Part shown: in pieces, positions 49,565 to 59,229 of the stretch
Position numbering within the stretch: position 1 is the first letter of the stretch
Layout: each line of letters starts with the position of its first letter
DNA from: Vandiemenella viatica
Lineage: Eukaryota; Arthropoda; Insecta; Orthoptera; Morabidae
Assembly (NCBI GenBank): GCA_031002005.1
Contig: JARYHS010013630.1
Location: 239,575,539 to 239,639,538, forward strand
Length of the DNA: 64,000 nucleotides
Direction: 5' to 3'
Position numbers and translations under genes: made by a program
Notes under the pieces: model-generated
Told to the model about the DNA's origin: nothing
Seen by the model: only the letters and a program-made list of their open reading frames with translations
Databases searched by the model: none

Positions 49565-49965
49565 GACAACTGGATGCAGAAATTCATGCAAGGAGAAGAG
49601 TATTCCATGTTTGGGTTGTATTATCTGTATCAGTTATAAGGATTAGGGTAAAACATAACCTAGGAATTTTTTTGACAGAAGATAAACAATGAATTTTATT
49701 AAAAACTCAGAGAAAGTTTACACGAAATGTACGCATCGCAATTGTATCATTCAGATAAGAAAATTATTCGTTTTTGATATTATACTTTCCGTCATTTAAA
49801 GAAAAATACATTTATTCAAATAATTCATAGTAAAATAATATGATTATCTAACCACGGTATGGTACCCATATCACTGAAATATCATAAAAATTTATTGTTA
49901 GTCGCTATTCCAAAAAAGGTTTTCCGGAATAAATTCTGACTACCACCATAGGTGATGCCCATCGT
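49565..49965 (+). repeat. Diverged direct repeat, copy 2
   Basis: Second copy of the 48685-49085 segment, offset by about 880 bases, with many substitutions and indels. Either a tandem duplication of host DNA or two ends of an unrecognised element. Confidence 0.8.
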
Positions 49966-50689
49966 TATTCACATGAGGGTAATAGAAGCTATGATTTTCG
50001 AATGCAACATTAGTGGAGATTGTGGCTAAGAAGACCAGAAATCACAAGTGACACTTTTTGTTACAGCATAAGTCACTCTGAAATCAGTTTTAAAAACCAT
50101 TTAAATTGGTTTCATAAGCGCCATGTCGCTAAAGGTATTAATTAATGCCGTTGAAAGTAGTTCCATATTTATCGTGTTGAATTGTGCCTGGACCTGGAAT
50201 AAAACTGATATTACATGGATAGCAAAAGTTTTCTGGGATTCATAATTTGTTTTTAATTTTATTGATTCTATACTTCCGTCGTCATTAATTCAGTAAACGT
50301 TACTACTTTATAGCTATGTGAACAGAAAATAAAATATGTAGAATATTACAAAATCAAGGTCATTAACATTATGTAACAACAATTCCGTATAATTAACCAA
50401 TTGCAAAAAAATGAATTGCCAGAATATGGCATTCAAACCGTCATTTTTGACGGGCTCGAAAGTAGTTATTAATAATTTTACTGCGATGGAGCTAATACTC
50501 AGGTGGCAATTCCCGTAGTTATGTAATTACCCATCTTTATGTTGTTTTTTAATTATTTTTTTTTATAATAAGAGTGTTAAATTCTTCCTCCATTTCCAAA
50601 TTTTAATTTTAAATTCCTTATGCGTTTATGGTAAATTATTTATCACTTGGTTACTTGTTCCAATCCCAGACATTCTAACCAACAAATTT
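49966..50689. other. No recognisable feature
   Basis: AT-rich spacer. Confidence 0.45.
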
Positions 50690-50955
50690 TCTCACCCCAT
50701 TACGCATGAAATCATGTGCCACCTTGTGGTCATAGTCGTCTTTTCCTCTCCATGCACTATTCCTAATTCTTTGACCATATCCCCCCAAGACACATTACCA
50801 ACATATGCTCTTTACATTCCCAGCACTCTCTTCAGCCTTCTGCTTTGCTCCAATGACTCGCAATCCAACTCCTTAATTATATCTGTTACTGACTGGGTCC
50901 TGCGATAATATGCACAAACAAATCTAGCTGTTTTTGAACAAATTATTTGAAGAGC
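50690..50955 (-). pseudogene. LINE reverse-transcriptase C-terminal scrap
   Basis: The minus strand reads YYRRTQSVTDIIKELDCESL and then EQSRRLKRVLGM before a stop. This resembles the 'Y.R..SVT.ml..L.W.sLe.RR...RL' region that follows the RT domain in several LINE clades and Penelope-like sequences. It is short and isolated; the clade cannot be assigned. Confidence 0.5.
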
Positions 50956-51251
50956 TGATATATTGGTTCTAACGAAATCTATGACAATATTATGTCTTGT
51001 CTGAGACTAGATGCGCGGAATAAAAGGCTTACACCAGCATAGCAAACTTTGCTATCACCGATATAATTACCCAAGATGAAAAATGACCCATTCAAATGTC
51101 GAGATTCAGTTGTATGTTACTAAAGCAGCCTAACGTCAAAACATTTTACCGGGAGTTTATTTCACGATTTGTCGACCATGGCTTGATATAGAATAGCGGC
51201 TCCACTGCAGACTGGAACATCATGCTGAGGCAGCAGCGATTGCGTAATGAC

Positions 51252-51257
51252 CACGTG
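51252..51257. promoter_or_regulatory. E-box CACGTG upstream of SDR exon
   Basis: Palindromic CACGTG lies about 50 bases upstream of the predicted start site. bHLH factors bind this sequence, but a single match has little predictive weight. Confidence 0.25.
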
Positions 51258-51272
51258 ATCAGCTCGATGCAG

Positions 51273-51309
51273 TACTTAAGGCCGGCGGCTAGCTGTCTAT
51301 TTAGTCGTT
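51273..51309 (+). promoter_or_regulatory. Predicted core promoter of the SDR gene
   Basis: TACTTAAG (51273-51280) resembles a TATA element, and an Inr-like TTTAGTCGTT centres on A51303, 30 bases downstream, the canonical spacing. If this is correct the 5' UTR is about 30 bases and the upstream ATG at 51222 is not in the transcript. Confidence 0.35.
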
Positions 51310-51332
51310 TGCTGCTGAGTTTGCGGAGTGAA

Positions 51333-51470
51333 ATGGGTATCGAGCAGTACGCTGGTCGTGTGGCGCTGGTCACCGGAGCCAGCTCGGGCATCGGCGCCGC
51401 CATCGCCCAGGCTCTACAGCGTCACGGATTGGTCGTCGTAGGAATGGCGCGCAGGGCAGACAGGATAAAG
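51333..51470 (+). CDS. Short-chain dehydrogenase/reductase, first coding exon
   Basis: First 46 residues of a classical SDR, an NAD(P)(H)-dependent oxidoreductase with a Rossmann fold. The GRVALVTGASSGIGAAIA segment holds the Gly-rich cofactor loop TGASSGIG at residues 14-21. ARR at residues 39-41, after the second strand, suggests NADPH preference, as in insect farnesol-dehydrogenase-like / DHRS11-like enzymes. I chose ATG 51333 (context GTGAAATGG) because family members start about ten residues before the first strand; the in-frame ATG at 51222 would add 37 atypical residues. The exon ends AAG|GTACGA in phase 0. The active-site Ser-Tyr-Lys lies in later exons. Exon GC content is far above the flanks. 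Substrate unknown. Confidence 0.9.
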
Positions 51471-51819
51471 GTACGAACACCTTGATATTATGTTTGATTA
51501 GTTTGTTTACGGTTAAAGAAAATCTAAAACATTATCAAAGATCGGAATCGATATCTGTAGTGTTGCTGTTTGCATAACTCTGTGTCTTTATGAAAGTTAC
51601 ATATCTGAAGTCATTAACATAATCTTTACGAAGCAGGACACCATTTTTCCGTAACACCAACAAGTGACGTCACGGCAATAGCGCAATCACTGGGACTCGT
51701 CAAGGAATTGCCGTTCCGTTTTGGTCTGAAAACTGTAGCACATGTTCGTTTGGTGATACTATTTAATACATGTTGCTCTAATAGGTGTAAAATGTATAGA
51801 TACCTCACTAACTTCACTC
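51471..51819 (+). other. Start of SDR intron 1
   Basis: Begins GTACGAAC and becomes AT-rich. No acceptor followed by SDR-like coding is visible before the gap. Confidence 0.7.
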
Positions 51820-52819
51820 NNNNNNNNNNNNNNNNNNNNNNNNNNNNNNNNNNNNNNNNNNNNNNNNNNNNNNNNNNNNNNNNNNNNNNNNNNNNNNNNN
51901 NNNNNNNNNNNNNNNNNNNNNNNNNNNNNNNNNNNNNNNNNNNNNNNNNNNNNNNNNNNNNNNNNNNNNNNNNNNNNNNNNNNNNNNNNNNNNNNNNNNN
52001 NNNNNNNNNNNNNNNNNNNNNNNNNNNNNNNNNNNNNNNNNNNNNNNNNNNNNNNNNNNNNNNNNNNNNNNNNNNNNNNNNNNNNNNNNNNNNNNNNNNN
52101 NNNNNNNNNNNNNNNNNNNNNNNNNNNNNNNNNNNNNNNNNNNNNNNNNNNNNNNNNNNNNNNNNNNNNNNNNNNNNNNNNNNNNNNNNNNNNNNNNNNN
52201 NNNNNNNNNNNNNNNNNNNNNNNNNNNNNNNNNNNNNNNNNNNNNNNNNNNNNNNNNNNNNNNNNNNNNNNNNNNNNNNNNNNNNNNNNNNNNNNNNNNN
52301 NNNNNNNNNNNNNNNNNNNNNNNNNNNNNNNNNNNNNNNNNNNNNNNNNNNNNNNNNNNNNNNNNNNNNNNNNNNNNNNNNNNNNNNNNNNNNNNNNNNN
52401 NNNNNNNNNNNNNNNNNNNNNNNNNNNNNNNNNNNNNNNNNNNNNNNNNNNNNNNNNNNNNNNNNNNNNNNNNNNNNNNNNNNNNNNNNNNNNNNNNNNN
52501 NNNNNNNNNNNNNNNNNNNNNNNNNNNNNNNNNNNNNNNNNNNNNNNNNNNNNNNNNNNNNNNNNNNNNNNNNNNNNNNNNNNNNNNNNNNNNNNNNNNN
52601 NNNNNNNNNNNNNNNNNNNNNNNNNNNNNNNNNNNNNNNNNNNNNNNNNNNNNNNNNNNNNNNNNNNNNNNNNNNNNNNNNNNNNNNNNNNNNNNNNNNN
52701 NNNNNNNNNNNNNNNNNNNNNNNNNNNNNNNNNNNNNNNNNNNNNNNNNNNNNNNNNNNNNNNNNNNNNNNNNNNNNNNNNNNNNNNNNNNNNNNNNNNN
52801 NNNNNNNNNNNNNNNNNNN
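51820..52819. other. Assembly gap, exactly 1000 N
   Basis: A run of 1000 undefined bases, a round number that suggests a placeholder of unknown true size. Long frames drawn through it are meaningless. It may hide one edge of the Harbinger relic and SDR exons. Confidence 0.99.
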
Positions 52820-53121
52820 CAGAACCATGGAAGCCTTCTGCCGTACTTCACCTTTCACACCATACGCGTCCAGTCACCTCGAGCCCATCCAGTCCCGTCA
52901 AGAGCGTCCAGCTGAGTCAACAGGAAAATCCAACATACATACTCCCCTTTGTTCATTCACACAGGTAGCGTCTCAGTCCCGTCCGACTTAAGCCAGTCCC
53001 GTCGAGTGGAGGGGGAACCCAACCTGTCTTGATTCTGGCGCGTCCAGTCCAGTCCAGTCTCATTGTTACCGACTTGGTGCAAAGTGCGTGTTTCGTGTAT
53101 TTTTTTCATAACTCTCTAAAA

Positions 53122-53256
53122 ATGGATGTTGAGAAATTAATCTAACTGGTTAGAGAACGAAAGGAGATCTATGATGTTAAGCCTCCGAATCACCGCAACA
53201 GAGATTTAATTGCTGCCATTTGGAATTAAATTGATCAATTGAAAACATCTGGTCAG
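53122..53256 (+). pseudogene. MADF-domain (Harbinger DNA-binding partner), first exon
   Basis: Forty-five codons opening MDVEKLI, then LVRERKEIYDVKPPNHRNRD and LIAAIWN. This is the start of a MADF (Myb/SANT-like) domain, the DNA-binding protein that Harbinger elements encode next to their transposase. Two in-frame stops (codons 8 and 36) replace what is normally Glu or similar, so it is dead. It ends CAG|GTATTT, a plausible splice donor, so this was exon 1. No further exon is visible. Confidence 0.75.
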
Positions 53257-53371
53257 GTATTTTTATTGTAAATTTTATTTTTTAGAATTATTACTCTAAT
53301 TCATGCCTGTTTTTTAATTGATTAAGGAACAAATAAAAATTAGATGTAACGAAGTGATATATGTACGTACT

Positions 53372-53563
53372 TCAACAATCAATTTTATCATTTTGCCAAG
53401 GCACAGATCCTATTGGCGAGATGAAATAGTTAGTTAATATTTCCCTGATTCTGATGGCTTCACATCTATCTCTTTTTTCAGAAGTTGGTGGGATAGGGTG
53501 AAGCTCATTCACTTCTCTCATCTCGTCCAGAAATCGCTTTTCGAATGCATTATCCTCTTCATT
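53372..53563 (-). pseudogene. HARBI1-like transposase, C-terminal 63 codons
   Basis: An uninterrupted minus-strand frame ending in a natural stop. It contains EKRDRCEAIRIREILTNYF and GSVPWQND, the short helical tail that ends PIF/Harbinger DDE nucleases (family pattern R..L..YF...G.VPWQ). A TAA precedes the first codon and no catalytic DDE residues remain. It converges with the MADF remnant on the opposite strand. Confidence 0.75.
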
Positions 53564-53939
53564 TTATAGAATGTAACTCATATTTCATTCGAAAATAATT
53601 ATAAAACTTTAACGGATCGTTCACCAAGTCCGGAAACAAATGAATAAATACGCCATACATATCTCTTCTTAAATTGATTGGATGAACACACAATCGACAC
53701 ATTGATTTTTTTTTTCGGTAGTCTACCCGTCACAAAACAATAAATTTAAGCAGCTCAACCTCCCTCACAAAAATTTTGCTACAGCTGACTTGTATCGACT
53801 GGACTGGACCGGACGCGTTTGGTGTGAAACAACAGCACTTGACTGGACTGGACTGGACGGACATACACTTGACGGGCCTAGACGTGACTAGATTGACTTG
53901 TAGAGACTGGCTTGGTATGCAACCCGCCTTACACAGCAA

Positions 53940-54064
53940 GCTGTACTAGAGATGTGGTCGGATTAAAGGGATTTGAAAATCCAATTCAAGACCGAGAATC
54001 AAACGGGGGACCTTTATTACGCAGTCAGAATCCATAACTAATGAGGCACCATGGTGGATGAGGT
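53940..54064 (-). other. Possible tRNA-like retroposon scrap
   Basis: The minus strand has CATTAGTTATGGATTCTGAC and, further on, CCCCCGTTTGATTCTC, loosely A-box/B-box spaced. Too diverged to fold as a tRNA. Confidence 0.25.
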
Positions 54065-54560
54065 TTTTATTTATTTATTTTATGCGAATAGACCTATACA
54101 GATCACGTAAAACGTAGTCATTTTCTGTCTGAGTTTCTTTTGCCATTCCAGTATTCTCGCATCCGTTTACTGAAGGCAAGTTTTCTCTCTTCTGTCCATG
54201 TTGTGCCGGTCGTCTTGGCTTTGGTTTCTGACATGACTACCCAGTTGTGTATTTTTTGTCTGAAGATTTTGTGATCTAGGATTTCTGAACTCTTGATTTT
54301 AGCTTTTTCCAGGTCTTATCTTACTTGATAGAATCAACTGTTAGGCTTTTTTAATGGTTGCATGAGTTTGAATATCTGCTTAGTTAATCTGTTATCTGGC
54401 ATCCTGTAGATGCGACACTTTGTACAATTACGCGTAAGAAATCGTAGTTCAGTTCATGCCTGGTTTATCTTCCTGAATATCTCTCTAGCATTTATAACGA
54501 GATTGATTTTACGAGTATAGATTCTTAGCTCCACGCATGATCCCCAACCTGGAAGACCAC
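54065..54560 (-). pseudogene. LINE C-terminal fragment
   Basis: Minus-strand translation includes CRIYRMPDNRLTKQIFKLMQ, KIHNWVVMSETKAKTTGTTW and TEERKLAFSKRMREYW. The order matches the post-RT domain of the LINE at 17460-20990, though from a clearly different element. One stop lies in the linker. No RT domain lies upstream. Confidence 0.72.
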
Positions 54561-55906
54561 TATAGTCAGTGGACGTGTGGGCTGAGTCCAAAGTGACAGG
54601 TAGTTCAAGTGGTGGCGTCCATGGCAGCCGTCCTGCTGCAGACTGGACTCAGACCGCGTCCCGAGCGCCATCTTGCTACCGGTCTCAGGTGGTGGGGAGG
54701 CTGGGTCGAACTGTCACCCTGATCAGTTCGCTTCGCAACCATTGCTGGTCTTGTATGGGAGCCACGCTTCACCCGAAGTTACATCCGTAAAAGCAGGCGG
54801 CATGGCTTCCTCTGCAGTTGCAGCATACCGCTCTCTCTGTTGGCGTGATGCGGTCAGCAATTTGGTGGGCGCCCACACATCTGATGAACCTACGTTGGCT
54901 TCTACAATCACGCGCCTGATGACCTTGGGTTAGCAATTTAAGCACTGCTGATACATAGCTGAATGAGGTTTTTACTTGTCCTACCTCTTCACCCGTTGGC
55001 TTAGCAGCGTGTCATCATCCTTAGGTGACTGTTGGCTTGCTCGAGTGCTGAATAGCGCAATAGATGCCTATGTCCTGCAGCACCTTAACAGCCCATGCGA
55101 AGTCAGAAGTTTGGAAGGTAATCACGTTGATTCCTCCGTCCGCCAGCCGGTGGAACTAAGGCAGCTCTGTAGTTCACCCTCAACAACAATAAAACTTCAT
55201 CTGTCTAGCTATTTCAGCTACATGATGTCAACAGTGTCAGGAAAGTCCTATTACTCCTGTCAGATTCTGTTTTTTTAATGTGTTTTGTCATAGTAATGTA
55301 TAGGTTTACAGTGTCTGATTATTTGTCTTAGTATCAGGGTATTGATTAGCTGCGTGAGTAGCTGAACCACTTTAGTCAATTAACGTATTCAGCATCAACA
55401 TTATCATCTGAATAGTTTTGCTTTGTGGTGGTGTCAACAGTATCAGTAATCTTTCCTATGACTGTTGCTTGAATATGGTTATTTTGGAATAGCTTTTTGA
55501 TAACGTTAGAATTTGGATTTTGGTTGGTCAGTTTGCTAATATTAGCACTTGCCGTCTGGGTATTGTTTAGCTGTGTGATAAGTTGGATGACAGTAGCTAT
55601 TTGGTCGTCCTTTCCATCTCCGCCGTGGCAGGTGTAGAAGCGCTTGAGGTGTCGACTACGACTTCCTCGGCATCCTGGGTAACTTTTTATCTTTATTTAC
55701 TAATATTTTATTTCCCTGGCTGAGGTCCACAGTCGGGCAACTATAGAGTGTGAGCTCCTTCAATCCAAAGATGGTTAACAATATATTTATTATTTCTATT
55801 TTTGTTTTTATATACAAGTATATGTTTATGGGTACATCTAGATTGATATTGGAGATTTGGGAGTGGACGTAATATCCTTCATTGTTTTAAACCTTTTAAG
55901 GTTTCA
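54561..55906. other. Unassigned; GC-rich block and possible ORF1-like debris
   Basis: 54569-54935 is GC-rich with overlapping frames but no domain I recognise. At about 55378-55660 the minus strand has an open stretch including DDQIATVIQLITQLNNTQTA and GKITDTVDTTTKQN, polar and coiled-coil-like. It could be leftover ORF1 sequence of a LINE, but there is no diagnostic motif. Confidence 0.3.
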
Positions 55907-55923
55907 TTTTTTTTTTGCTGTCG

Positions 55924-57876
55924 TCAGTCTTTAGACTGGTTTGATGCAATCCTCCATCCCTTCCTATCCTGTGCTAACCTCTTCATTTCTACATACCCCT
56001 TACAATCCACGTCCTCAATTATCTGCTTCATATATTCTAATCTCTGTCTACCTCTGCAGTTCTTACCTTCAACTGTTCCCTCCACTAACAAATTAACCAA
56101 TCCAGCATGTCTCAAAATATGACCTACCAGCCTGTCTCTTCTTCCTGTAAGCTTATTCCATAAACTTCTTTTCTCACCCATCATTTCTAAAACTCGTTCA
56201 TTTCTTACTTTGTCTGTCCACCTAATTTTCAGCATTCTTCTGTAGCACCACATTTCAAATGCTTCAAGTTTCTTTCTTTCCGGTATTCCTAAAGTCCATG
56301 TTTCACTACCGTAAAGTACTGTGCTCCACACATAGAGTTTTAAGAAGTTCTTTTTAATTCCTAGATCAATATTTGAAACTAAAAGGTTTCTCTTTTTCAT
56401 GAAGGCTCTTTTTGCTAGTGCTATTCTGCTTTTAACATCATTCCTGCTTCGGCCATCGGTTGTAATTTTGCTTCCCAAGTAACAGAACTCACGCACTTCT
56501 CCTATTGCATCAGATCCTAATTTTATATTTAATCTGCTAGTATTGGTGTCATTTCTGCTACATTTCATCACTTTTGTTTTACTTTGATTTATATTCAGTC
56601 CAAAATCTTCCTTCAGTATTTTGTTCATGCCATTCAATAACTTCTCAATATCCTCAGCCCTCTCTGCTATTAAGACAATGTCGTCAGCAAATCGTAGCAT
56701 ACTGATATTTTCTCCCTGAAAACTTAGGCCACATGGAAATTTTTCTTTGACTTTCTTCATTGCTTCTTCTACATACAAGTTGAATATTAACGGGGATAGA
56801 CTACAACCTTGTCTCACACCCTTTTTAACTGATGCATGTCTCTCGTGATTCTCTACTTTTATCACAGCCACTTGATTCTTATATAGTTTATAGAGGATTC
56901 TTCTATCTCGATACTTTAGACCTGACTTCTTTAAAATTTTGAACATCTTGTCCCACCTAACATTATCAAAAGCTTTTTCTAAATCAACAAATGCCATAAA
57001 AGTATCTTTGTTTTTCTTGATCCGCCCTTCAAGTATTAATCTTAAAGACAGAATTGCTTCCCTTGTACCCCGATTTTTCCTAAACCCAAACTGATCTTCA
57101 CCTACTATCTCTTCTACTACCCTTTCCATCCTTCTGTATATTATTCTGGTCAGTAATTTTGAAGCATGTGATGTTAGACTAATTGTGCGATAATTCTCAC
57201 ATTTGTCAGCTTGTGCTTTCTTTGGAAGTGTGAAGATGATATTTTTATTAAAATCATTTGGAATTTCTCCTGTTTCATAACTTTTTGATAGCAGCTTGAA
57301 TAATCTTTCGATTCCTTTCTCTCCTAGAGATTTAAGAAGTTCTGCAGGGATCTCATCAATTCCAACTGCCTTATTTGCTTTCAAGTCATTCAGAGCTATA
57401 TTAAATTCTGTCCTCAAAACAGGATCTCCTAAGTCATCCATGTCGACATCGCCTTCCCTTTCCAATACACTATTGTTCAAGTCGTCCCCATCATACAGTT
57501 TCTCAATGTATTCCTTCCATCTGTTAGCTCTATCTTCTGAGCTTAAAAGAGGTTTTCCATCGGCAGCTTTAATGTTCATACCTCTTTTCTTCATTTCTCC
57601 AAAATTCTGTTTGATCTTTCTATATGCAACATCTACTTTTCCTGCAACCATTTCCATTTCTACTTCTTCACACTTTTCTTGTAGCCATTTTTCTTTTGCT
57701 ATTTTGCATTTCCTATTTATTTGATTTCTTAATTGCCTGTACTGCTCTTTTCCTGCTTCATCCTGAGCATTTTTGTACCATCTCCTCTGATCGATCAGCT
57801 GCAAAATTTCTTCTGTGATCCAAGGTTTTCGGGCAGCTTGTTCCCTAAAGCCTAAGGTTTCTTTGCCAGCTTTCAT
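55924..57876 (-). CDS. RTE-like reverse transcriptase part
   Basis: A 650-codon frame for target-primed reverse transcription. The N-terminal third is a Lys/Glu-rich linker. RT blocks follow: PAELLK and IIFTLPKK, NYRTISLTSHASKLLTRII, GFRKNRGT, FVDLEKAFDNV (residues 296-306, first catalytic Asp), VRQGCSLSPLIFNLYVE (354-370) and LRFADDIVLIAE (394-405, FADD catalytic pair). A C-terminal region with SETWTLGIPERKK and VGHILRHAGLVNLLVEG follows. No stop interrupts it, so the RT core seems intact. It overlaps the endonuclease frame by 32 bases but sits in another frame (58873 and 57876 differ by one phase). The ATG at 57876 is probably internal to the ancestral ORF. Confidence 0.93.
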   Translation of the reverse strand: MKAGKETLGFREQAARKPWITEEILQLIDQRRWYKNAQDEAGKEQYRQLRNQINRKCKIAKEKWLQEKCEEVEMEMVAGKVDVAYRKIKQNFGEMKKRGMNIKAADGKPLLSSEDRANRWKEYIEKLYDGDDLNNSVLEREGDVDMDDLGDPVLRTEFNIALNDLKANKAVGIDEIPAELLKSLGEKGIERLFKLLSKSYETGEIPNDFNKNIIFTLPKKAQADKCENYRTISLTSHASKLLTRIIYRRMERVVEEIVGEDQFGFRKNRGTREAILSLRLILEGRIKKNKDTFMAFVDLEKAFDNVRWDKMFKILKKSGLKYRDRRILYKLYKNQVAVIKVENHERHASVKKGVRQGCSLSPLIFNLYVEEAMKKVKEKFPCGLSFQGENISMLRFADDIVLIAERAEDIEKLLNGMNKILKEDFGLNINQSKTKVMKCSRNDTNTSRLNIKLGSDAIGEVREFCYLGSKITTDGRSRNDVKSRIALAKRAFMKKRNLLVSNIDLGIKKNFLKLYVWSTVLYGSETWTLGIPERKKLEAFEMWCYRRMLKIRWTDKVRNERVLEMMGEKRSLWNKLTGRRDRLVGHILRHAGLVNLLVEGTVEGKNCRGRQRLEYMKQIIEDVDCKGYVEMKRLAQDRKGWRIASNQSKD

Positions 57877-58873
57877 TATTTAATGCACTCCATTCGTCCT
57901 CGGTTGAGCTCCTTTCACAGTTAATTCTTAGACCTAATTCTACCATTTCTGCAAATTTTTCTCTTGTGCTAGATTGTTTCAGTTTATTCACTTCCATTCT
58001 GTTCTGCTTATGCTGCTTCCTTATTCGCTTGAATTTCAGCCTGCACTTCATTACTATCAAATTATGGTCCGAGTCTATGTCTGCTCCTGGGTACGCTTTA
58101 CAGTCTAGAACTTGATTCCTGAATCTCTGTTTGACCATGATATAATCTAGCTGATATCTGCTTGTATCCCCAGGACGTTTCCAGGTGTATATTCTTCTTG
58201 CATGGTTCTTAAACAGTGTGTTCGCCACTACTAGCTTATATCTTTCACAAAATTCTAGCAACCTGCTTCCTCGCTCATTTCTTTCTCCTAGACCAAAACT
58301 TCCTACAGTATTCCCCTCTTTTCCTTCTCCCACTATTGCATTCCAATCACCCATGATTATTAGATTTTCCTCCCCTTTCACATATTGGATTAATTCTTCA
58401 ATTTCAGCGTATATTTTTTCTATTTCTTCGTCATCTTCCTGTGACGTTGGCATATATACTTGTACTAATGTGGTTGGGACGGGCTTAGTTTCTAATCTCA
58501 TCAAAATAATCCTGTCACTAAATTGTTCATAATAACTAACCCGTTTCCCTACTTTCTTGTTCATTACAAATCCTACACCAGTGACTCCATTGACAGCTTG
58601 TGTGCTAATTATCCTGTGTTCCCCAGACCAGAAATCCTGTGCGTCCTTCCATTTAATCTCACTAATCCCAACAACATCTAACTTAAGTTGTTCCATCTCC
58701 CTTTTTAAGTTTTCTAACCTACCTGCCCTATTCAAACTTCTAACATTCCACGCTCCGACTCGTAGAATGTTTCTATCCATTCTGATGACTCCTCCCTGAG
58801 CAGTCCCCACCCGGAGATCCGATTGGGGGACTATTTTACCTCCGGAATATTTTACCCAGGAAGAAGCCATCAT
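57845..58873 (-). CDS. RTE-like APE endonuclease part
   Basis: A 342-codon frame encoding the target-site nicking endonuclease of the RTE element. Active-site blocks of the exonuclease-endonuclease-phosphatase fold are present in order: NVRSLNRAGRL (N43), GISEIKWKD (E72), IIMGDWNAIVGEG (D176, N178), YQLDYIMVKQR (D243) and DIDSDHNLIVMK (D269, H270). All catalytic positions look intact. Insect predictions for such frames are often labelled craniofacial development protein 2-like; that name reflects the domain, not a host role. The frame ends NLRL-stop because of a +1 shift; the RT frame starts within 32 bases. I start at M1 (58873), though the true start may be M32 before DRNILRVGAW. Confidence 0.9.
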   Translation of the reverse strand: MMASSWVKYSGGKIVPQSDLRVGTAQGGVIRMDRNILRVGAWNVRSLNRAGRLENLKREMEQLKLDVVGISEIKWKDAQDFWSGEHRIISTQAVNGVTGVGFVMNKKVGKRVSYYEQFSDRIILMRLETKPVPTTLVQVYMPTSQEDDEEIEKIYAEIEELIQYVKGEENLIIMGDWNAIVGEGKEGNTVGSFGLGERNERGSRLLEFCERYKLVVANTLFKNHARRIYTWKRPGDTSRYQLDYIMVKQRFRNQVLDCKAYPGADIDSDHNLIVMKCRLKFKRIRKQHKQNRMEVNKLKQSSTREKFAEMVELGLRINCERSSTEDEWSALNNESWQRNLRL

Positions 58874-59229
58874 GATATTTGTAATTTGAGAGGATTACAT
58901 GTCCTCGGGATACCCTTTGGGTCTTTAATGCAGTGGTTTCCCGTTGCCTTCTGCATCCCCATGCCGTTGATCATTTCTGATTCATCCGCCTTTAGGGGCC
59001 GTTTCCAACCCCAAGGGCAAGAGGGTGCCCTGAACCGCTCCCCGCTCTTCCGCCCTCTTTTCAGAGGCCGTTGGCAAGCAGTGGGTGACTCCTTATACCG
59101 GGAATCTTTCAGTCGCCAGAGCCTCGTCCGTGCAAACAGGGTGCACCACGTGAAGGAGAGGTTGACATTTGGTTGGAAAAGACTAGTATAGTCTCTCTCA
59201 AACCCTTACACTATGATGCAATTAATGTT

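Larger units (their letters stand above)
52820..53931. mobile_element. PIF/Harbinger DNA transposon relic
   Basis: Inverted segments face each other: TTCACACCATACGCGTCC (52854-52871) and GGACGCGTTTGGTGTGAA (53811-53828). CAGTCCAGTCCAGTC-type repeats lie inside the left one (53043-53057) and inverted outside the right one (53837-53854). Between them are a MADF-domain remnant on plus and a HARBI1-like transposase C-terminus on minus, the two-gene convergent layout of PIF/Harbinger elements. The total is only about 1.1 kb, so the middle has been deleted. The left edge meets the assembly gap; the right edge is probably in GGCTTGGTATGCAACCCGCC (53909-53928). Confidence 0.78.
55907..59200 (-). mobile_element. 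Near-complete RTE-clade LINE
   Basis: On the minus strand: a roughly 330-base leader, endonuclease, reverse transcriptase, a C-terminal region and a 3' end with (A)10 (T-run 55907-55916). Length about 3.3 kb, usual for RTE elements, which normally encode EN and RT in one ORF. Here a single-base shift divides them. Other 3' fragments of the same family lie at 13395-13735, 23130-23612 and 61262-61779. The 5' end is approximate. Confidence 0.9.

Noticed and set aside
51626..52991. Frames of 345-427 codons through the N-run
   Set aside because: They consist almost entirely of undefined bases; the flanking residues have no domain.
54569..54933. Two overlapping plus frames in a GC-rich block considered as a host exon
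   Set aside because: Both strands are open because of GC composition; no domain or splice support.
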